Origin: an uncultured Pelagibacteraceae bacterium
Lineage (GTDB): Bacteria; Pseudomonadota; Alphaproteobacteria; Pelagibacterales; Pelagibacteraceae
Length of the DNA stretch: 61,343 nt
NCBI GenBank assembly: GCA_902513955.1
Contig: CABXOW010000007.1
Coordinates: 1 to 61,343 of the forward strand
Direction of reading: 5' to 3'
Below are positions 56,966 through 61,343 of the stretch, piece after piece. The stretch's first letter is position 1; every line of letters begins with the position of its first letter. The position numbers and the translations under genes were made by a program. The notes below the pieces were generated by a model. The model was not told the DNA's origin. It worked only from the letters and a program-made list of their open reading frames with translations, and searched no databases.

Positions 56966-57453
56966 ATACTTATTCTTGTATTTTTATTTATCAACTTTAT
57001 CATGATTAAAAAATCTTTTTTTTGCACAGCAATACATCCTGCAGTAGCATGATAATTATTAGTAAGATGAATAAATATACAACTTCCTTTTCCAAGAATG
57101 CTTTTTTTAAAATTATATTTGATGGGTATTAATAGGTCGTATTTATAATCATTTCTAAAAAGCTTTTCATGATGAATATTCTTATTAATTTTAATCAACT
57201 TATTATATTTACTAGGAAAATTTATATCATCAGACCAGCCCATATCAGGCTTGATTTCAATAGTTTTTAAATATGTTTTAGGTAATTTAATTCTATCTTT
57301 TCTATAGTACAAATGTTCAATTCTAAAAGTCCCTTTTGGTGTTTTTTTATCTCCTTCAACTTTTTTCTTACTTAGTCCATTTTTACCTATGCTACACCTA
57401 AAATAAAAGTTGTCTATTTGAAGAGTATGTTTATTTTTTAAAAAAATTGTCAT
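56959..57453 (-). CDS. L,D-transpeptidase (YkuD) family protein
   Basis: A 164-residue YkuD-fold enzyme. The catalytic motif is HLTNNYHATAGCIAV with His129 and Cys140, matching H-x(n)-S/T-x-G-C-I. EGDKKTPKGTFRI (33-45) is the other family motif. These enzymes cross-link or modify peptidoglycan using a Cys nucleophile. No signal peptide is apparent at the N-terminus, which is odd for a periplasmic enzyme. It diverges from the regulator gene across 13 bp. Confidence 0.9.
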   Translation of the reverse strand: MTIFLKNKHTLQIDNFYFRCSIGKNGLSKKKVEGDKKTPKGTFRIEHLYYRKDRIKLPKTYLKTIEIKPDMGWSDDINFPSKYNKLIKINKNIHHEKLFRNDYKYDLLIPIKYNFKKSILGKGSCIFIHLTNNYHATAGCIAVQKKDFLIMIKLINKNTRISIY

Positions 57454-57466
57454 ATTCTCACTATAT

Positions 57467-58030
57467 ATGAATAATCAAAATTTAATAATTTTCAATTTAA
57501 AATCTTTATATTCAATTTTAAAAGAATTAGAAGAGCATTTAAATTTTAAAATTTTTGAGTCATTTAGTATTAAAAATTTAAATGATAAAATTAAAAGTTC
57601 AAAAAATTATTTAGTTATTACTCAAAAAAAAGTGAATGATATTAATAATCAATTAATTTTAGATAACGTTCCTATAAAAATTTCTAAATTAATAGAAAAA
57701 ATTAATATCCAATCTTTAAAGTTTCAATTTAATGAAAAATCAGAATTTAGAATAGCCCAATACAAAATTGATTTAAATTCTAGAGAATTGATAGCAGAAA
57801 ATAATACATTAAAATTAACAGAAAAAGAGACAAATATTATAATATATTTATCACAATCTAAGGATCCTGTGAGTGTTGATCAATTGCAATTTGATGTCTG
57901 GGGCTATCGATCAAAACTTGAAACCCATACTGTTGAAACTCACATATATAGATTACGAAAAAAAATTTTAAAAAAGTTTAATGATAACAATTTTATTTTA
58001 AGTCATAAAAATGGTTACCAAATTAATTAA
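57467..58030 (+). CDS. OmpR/PhoB-type winged-helix regulator with atypical receiver
   Basis: A 187-residue protein. The C-terminal half (from about residue 98) is a clear OmpR/PhoB winged helix: YKIDLNSRELIAENNTLKLT, then KETNIIIYLSQSK and the recognition helix region ETHTVETHIYRLRKKI. The N-terminal ~95 residues have the size of a shortened receiver but lack an obvious phospho-acceptor Asp in a D-D...D...K pattern. It may therefore respond to something other than a histidine kinase. It is divergent from the L,D-transpeptidase and overlaps an arfA-like gene by 20 bp. Confidence 0.85.
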   Translation: MNNQNLIIFNLKSLYSILKELEEHLNFKIFESFSIKNLNDKIKSSKNYLVITQKKVNDINNQLILDNVPIKISKLIEKINIQSLKFQFNEKSEFRIAQYKIDLNSRELIAENNTLKLTEKETNIIIYLSQSKDPVSVDQLQFDVWGYRSKLETHTVETHIYRLRKKILKKFNDNNFILSHKNGYQIN

Positions 58031-58133
58031 AAAAAAAAATATTATTGCTAAAGATCTGTTTACAATAAAGTACAAACCAAGAATAGTGAAACCTAAAAAA
58101 GGTAAGGGGAGCTTTAAAAGAAAGAAAAGTTAA
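58011..58133 (+). CDS. arfA: alternative ribosome-rescue factor A-like small protein
   Basis: A 40-residue basic protein whose second half, PRIVKPKKGKGSFKRKK, matches the ribosome-binding core of ArfA (E. coli: R-V-E-K-N-K-K-G-K-G-S-Y-x-R-K). An AKDLF segment precedes it as the A-L-L-x-D-P-L-F segment does in E. coli. ArfA recruits RF2 to ribosomes stalled on mRNAs without a stop codon. The ORF ends in TAA without the hydrophobic degradation tail of E. coli ArfA. The ATG lies within the last codons of the regulator gene (20-bp overlap), so it may be translationally coupled. The gene is short enough to be missed by ORF callers. Confidence 0.82.
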   Translation: MVTKLIKKKNIIAKDLFTIKYKPRIVKPKKGKGSFKRKKS

Positions 58134-58135
58134 GT

Positions 58136-59065
58136 CTAAAGTCTTGCACCAATTTGTTGTATTACTTTAGACGACATTTCGGTACCTTTTTCTAAACTCT
58201 CTTTGATTGATAATTTATTAACATAACCGTGAAGAAAACCAGCGGCAAAAAGATCCCCAGCGCCTGTAAGATCTAAAATTTTAAGATTTTGGAGTATGCC
58301 AGATTCAATAACATCTTCACCTTGAATTGCAACTGCTCCTTTCTCACCTCTTGTAACAACTACCAACTTGTTCAGTTGCTTTGAAAAGTTAATTACTTCA
58401 TTGAAAGCTTTTGCTTCAATTAATGATGTAATTTCTTGCTCATTTGCAAAAGTTATATCCAATTTATTTTTTACTAATTCTAAGAAATGAGGTTTATGTC
58501 TATCTACACAAAATTGATCAGAAAGTGACATGGCTACTTTATTTGCATTATTAATTGCTTTATCAAATGCTTTTTTTGGTTCGCCTTCATCCCATAAGTA
58601 GCCTTCTAAAAATATTATCTCACTTTTTTTAATTGCATCAGAGCTAACATCATTTTCGTTAATTTTTCCAGCCGTCCCTAAGAATGTACACATTGTTCTC
58701 TCAGAGTCTGGGGTAACTAATATTAAACAAGTTCCTGTTGGTAATTTCTCTTTTTTTTTAGAATAAAAATATTCTACATTTTCTTTTTTTAATCCCTCTT
58801 CGTATTTGCTACCAAATTCGTCATCAGAAACCTTTCCTATAAAAGCAGCTTTATCACCAAGTTGAGATATACCAACTATAGAGTTTGCAACAGATCCTCC
58901 AGAGACAGTTTTCTCAATTTTAAGATTTGTTAACAATTTTTTAAATTCATTTTCATCAAAAAATAATTTCATTGTACTTTTTGTAAGATTATTTTGAATA
59001 ATAAAATCATCATTAACTTTGCAAATGACATCAACTATTGCGTTTCCTATTCCTAAAATTTTCAT
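58136..59065 (-). CDS. PfkB family sugar/adenosine kinase
   Basis: A 309-residue ribokinase-fold kinase. The start GIGNAIVDVICKV and VSGGSVANSIVGISQLG (55-71) form the substrate site, and DLTGAGDLFAAGFLHGY (near residue 265-281) holds the catalytic Asp271 and anion hole. The alphaproteobacterial proteins of this size and pattern are usually annotated adenosine kinase, but the substrate is not provable from sequence. It is 2 bp from nth and convergent with the arfA-like gene. Confidence 0.9.
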   Translation of the reverse strand: MKILGIGNAIVDVICKVNDDFIIQNNLTKSTMKLFFDENEFKKLLTNLKIEKTVSGGSVANSIVGISQLGDKAAFIGKVSDDEFGSKYEEGLKKENVEYFYSKKKEKLPTGTCLILVTPDSERTMCTFLGTAGKINENDVSSDAIKKSEIIFLEGYLWDEGEPKKAFDKAINNANKVAMSLSDQFCVDRHKPHFLELVKNKLDITFANEQEITSLIEAKAFNEVINFSKQLNKLVVVTRGEKGAVAIQGEDVIESGILQNLKILDLTGAGDLFAAGFLHGYVNKLSIKESLEKGTEMSSKVIQQIGARL

Positions 59066-59066
59066 A

Positions 59067-59720
59067 TTAAGCCTTTTTTGTAATAACAGGTTTTCTTCTA
59101 TTTGGATAACAAGAAGAACATATTTTGCAAGTTAAACCGTAACATTCTCTTGCCTTACAATATTCTCGCCCATAAAAAATTATTTGTAGGTGAAGTTTAG
59201 ACCAGATTTTTTTAGGAAAAATTCTTTTCAAATCTTTTTCGGTTTGAACTACATTTTTTCCATTTGTTAATCCCCATCTTTGTCCAAGTCTATGAATGTG
59301 TGTATCAACTGCAAAGGCTGGATATCCAAAACCTTGGGACATCACTACACTAGCTGTTTTATGGCCGACACCAGGCAGTTTTTCAAGCTCTTCAAAAGTT
59401 CTAGGTATTTTTCCATTGTGTTTTTCTAAAACTTGTTTTGACATCAAATAAATACTTTTTGCTTTTATTCTAAAAATTCCTATTTTTTTGATTAATTTTT
59501 CAATTTTTTTTCTTCCTAATTTTACGAAATGTTCAGGTTTATAATATTTTAGATAAATATTTTTTGTAACATTATTTACATTTACATCTGTACATTGTGC
59601 TGAAAGAAGCACTGAAATTAAAAGAGTAAAAGTATTTTTGCTTTTAAGGGGAACTGAAGCTTTAGGGTAAATTTTATTTAATATTTTTATTATTAATTTT
59701 GCCTTCTGTTTTTCATTCAT
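59067..59720 (-). CDS. nth: endonuclease III (base excision DNA glycosylase)
   Basis: Nth removes oxidised pyrimidines and nicks the DNA. The 217-residue protein has the helix-hairpin-helix LEKLPGVGHKTASVVM (about 107-122, catalytic Lys), FAVDTHIHRLGQRWGL with catalytic Asp, and a C-terminal cysteine cluster CKARECYGLTCKICSSC. The cysteine spacing differs from the E. coli C-x6-C-x2-C-x5-C pattern, fitting C-x9-C-x2-C-x2-C. A [4Fe-4S] cluster is still likely. The gene overlaps dapB by one base. Confidence 0.93.
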   Translation of the reverse strand: MNEKQKAKLIIKILNKIYPKASVPLKSKNTFTLLISVLLSAQCTDVNVNNVTKNIYLKYYKPEHFVKLGRKKIEKLIKKIGIFRIKAKSIYLMSKQVLEKHNGKIPRTFEELEKLPGVGHKTASVVMSQGFGYPAFAVDTHIHRLGQRWGLTNGKNVVQTEKDLKRIFPKKIWSKLHLQIIFYGREYCKARECYGLTCKICSSCYPNRRKPVITKKA

Positions 59721-60496
59721 TATGAAAAGTTAAGCAAATCTCTCATAGAATATAAACCAGGTTTTTTTTTCATCAACCATTTGGAAGCAGTCAATGCTCC
59801 GTCAGAGTATAATGTTCTATCAAAAGCTTCATGGTTTAGTGTTATTATCTCTTTTCCGCTTGAGAATTTTACTTCATGTTCTCCTATAATTTCACCTTTT
59901 CTGATAGAGTTAAAATTAATTTTTTTTCCATAAGGAAAAGATTTTTTATTTAAAAATTTTTTACCAATTAAATTATATAAATTTTTATTTTTTCCATCTG
60001 CAATTCCTTTTCCTAACATTAATGCTGTACCTGATGGATAGTCTTTTTTATGCCTGTGGTGTACTTCAAATATTTTACTTAAATATTCATCGTTCAGTGA
60101 TTTGGATGCAATCTGAGTTAAATACATCAATAAATTTACACCTAAGCTCATATTGCCAGCTTTCAGAATAGGTATCTTTGTTGAATATTTTTTGATTAGA
60201 TTTTCTTGGCTTCTGTTAAAACCAGTTGTACCAATAACGACCTTTTTTTTTAGTTTTGCTGCAATTTTGAGTATTTCAAGTGTACAATTAGGGATAGTAA
60301 AATCAATAATTACGTCAGTTTTTTTAAAAGCTTTTTCAGAATTTAATTCTGGTTTAATTCCATTAAATTTTTTATTTATCAATCTATTTTCTGTAAGTGC
60401 AATTAGTTTAAAATTTTTATTTTTTTTTGATGACTTAATTAGTTGCTGACCCATTCTTCCTACACAACCTGAAATCGCTAAATTAATTTTTTTCAT
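59720..60496 (-). CDS. dapB: 4-hydroxy-tetrahydrodipicolinate reductase
   Basis: DapB reduces the dihydrodipicolinate precursor in lysine and diaminopimelate synthesis. The 258-residue protein has the NAD(P) loop LAISGCVGRMGQQLI, GTTGFNRSQ (about 92-100), EVHHRHKKDYPSGTALMLG (about 144-162, with catalytic His pair and Lys) and HEAFDRTLYSDGAL. It overlaps nth by one base and lies 37 bp from dnaJ. Confidence 0.96.
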   Translation of the reverse strand: MKKINLAISGCVGRMGQQLIKSSKKNKNFKLIALTENRLINKKFNGIKPELNSEKAFKKTDVIIDFTIPNCTLEILKIAAKLKKKVVIGTTGFNRSQENLIKKYSTKIPILKAGNMSLGVNLLMYLTQIASKSLNDEYLSKIFEVHHRHKKDYPSGTALMLGKGIADGKNKNLYNLIGKKFLNKKSFPYGKKINFNSIRKGEIIGEHEVKFSSGKEIITLNHEAFDRTLYSDGALTASKWLMKKKPGLYSMRDLLNFS

Positions 60497-60533
60497 TTAG
60501 CCAAATATTAACCTTTTTTGATAGATTAGTCTT

Positions 60534-61343
60534 TTAGTTTTTCCAGAAATCTTTTGCCTTTTGAAAAAACTTTTTAATACTTGGATTTGACTTATCGTTT
60601 TCAATTTCTCTAAATTGCTCTAGTAATTCTTTTTGCTTTTTATTTAAATATACTGGCACTTCTGTTTTTACCTGTACATATAGGTCTCCAAAGTCACCTC
60701 TTCTCATAAATGGCATTCCTTTACCTTTTAGTCTGAATTGTTTGCCATTTTGAGTCCCATCAGGAATTTTTATTTTGGCTTTTCCTCCATCGATAGTAGG
60801 AATTTCAATGGTAGTTCCTAATGCAGCATCAGCAAGAGAAAGTGGAAATTCAAAAAATAAATTTTCGTCTGATCTTTTAAATAATTCATGAGAGTGAACG
60901 TTAATAAATAGATATAGATCACCTGCTGTTCCACCTCTGCTACCAGCCTCACCTTTACCAGCTAATCTAATTCTTGTTCCATCATCAACACCTTTAGGAA
61001 TTGTAACTGATATTTTTTTAGATGCTTGTTTTTTTCCTTGGCCATTACAGTCATTACATGGATTTGTAATTTCTTCACCATTACCATTACATTGAGGACA
61101 TGTTTGTTGGACTGTGAAAAAACCTTGATTAGATCTTATTTTACCATTTCCTCCACAATAAGTACATCTGTCTGGAGAGTGACCAGGTTTTGAGCCATTT
61201 CCTTTACAAGTGTTGCATTTTTCTGTCGTTGAAAATTTAATATCCTGCTTTTTTCCTTGGTACGCTTCTTCAAGTGTAATTGATAAATCATATCTTAGAT
61301 CTGAGCCTCTGTTATTAGAACTTCTATTTCTAGATCTTCCTCC
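60534..61343 (-). CDS. dnaJ: chaperone DnaJ, C-terminal part
   Basis: The frame is open to the window edge and gives 269 residues of DnaJ without the J domain, which lies outside. It begins in a Gly/Arg/Asn-rich stretch, then has four zinc-binding repeats C-x2-C-x-G-x-G (CNTCKGNG, CTYCGGNG, CPQCNGNG, CNDCNGQG), followed by the client-binding domain (VTIPKGVDDGTRIRLAGKGE) and the C-terminal dimerisation region. DnaJ delivers clients to DnaK. The next gene in its direction is dapB, a common alphaproteobacterial order. Confidence 0.97.
   Translation of the reverse strand, partial: GGRSRNRSSNNRGSDLRYDLSITLEEAYQGKKQDIKFSTTEKCNTCKGNGSKPGHSPDRCTYCGGNGKIRSNQGFFTVQQTCPQCNGNGEEITNPCNDCNGQGKKQASKKISVTIPKGVDDGTRIRLAGKGEAGSRGGTAGDLYLFINVHSHELFKRSDENLFFEFPLSLADAALGTTIEIPTIDGGKAKIKIPDGTQNGKQFRLKGKGMPFMRRGDFGDLYVQVKTEVPVYLNKKQKELLEQFREIENDKSNPSIKKFFQKAKDFWKN

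Noticed and set aside
60534..60716. Short 60-residue ORF at the right edge as an independent gene
   Set aside because: It is the in-frame C-terminus of dnaJ, which is open to the end of the window with four zinc motifs upstream.

Overview
The window is a compact, very AT-rich bacterial chromosome segment: genes are packed with 1-11 bp overlaps, intergenic gaps are mostly under 120 bp, and lysine, isoleucine and asparagine codons dominate. Gene content and order point to an alphaproteobacterium of the Pelagibacterales (SAR11) type. The key block is dnaJ/leuS-lptE-holA, parB-parA-rsmG-mnmG-mnmE-rho, hemJ-hemH-hemE, an AT-rich gap, ppsR-maf-aroE-coaE-dnaQ, secB-fxsA, a Tim44-like gene, smr, hslU-hslV, hisB-H-A-F-E, ftsK-lolA. 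This is the conserved neighbourhood of the alphaproteobacterial replication origin. I see no insertion sequence, prophage or CRISPR array.

Layout. (1) 1-11.7 kb: an IalB-like C-terminus, argG with a single-base frameshift, a glutamine amidotransferase, a haloacetate-dehalogenase-like hydrolase, folD, a YggT protein, an MscS channel, hemD-hemC diverging from tsaD, and acetyl-CoA synthetase. (2) 11.8-18.6 kb: a two-gene sodium:solute symporter (DUF4212 plus SSS) closed by a strong terminator, then rpe, a heparinase-like gene, purH, phhB and tRNA-Gly(GCC). (3) 18.6-25.6 kb: a TPR-sulfotransferase and a second sulfotransferase, a LON-domain protein, a UbiH-type monooxygenase, ftsK-lolA. (4) 25.6-34 kb: histidine operon interrupted by an FkbM methyltransferase, hslVU, and a tandem sulfotransferase pair. 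(5) 34-50 kb: the origin region. The 271-bp gap between ppsR and hemE holds a DnaA-box-like sequence and two perfect TTAA-N7-TTAA (CtrA-type) motifs, and genes diverge from it on both sides. A perfect parS palindrome lies inside rsmG, beside parAB. (6) 50-61.3 kb: holA, lptE, leuS, a DUF3576 lipoprotein, a well-expressed-looking porin, a TenI/ThiE-like gene, a YggS protein, an L,D-transpeptidase, an orphan winged-helix regulator, a 40-residue ArfA-like ribosome-rescue gene, a PfkB kinase, nth, dapB and the 3' part of dnaJ.

How the genes work together. Most are housekeeping: tetrapyrrole synthesis (hemC, D, E, H, J), histidine, one-carbon and purine metabolism, tRNA modification, chromosome partition and protein quality control. 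The variable layer is a set of five sulfotransferase-domain genes plus one FkbM methyltransferase, slotted singly or in pairs into otherwise conserved operon boundaries. The most unusual points are this dispersed sulfotransferase set, the origin/parS layout, the overlooked arfA-like gene, an EF-hand loop inside the symporter, a histone-like lysine tail on acetyl-CoA synthetase, and an OmpR-type regulator whose receiver half looks degenerate.
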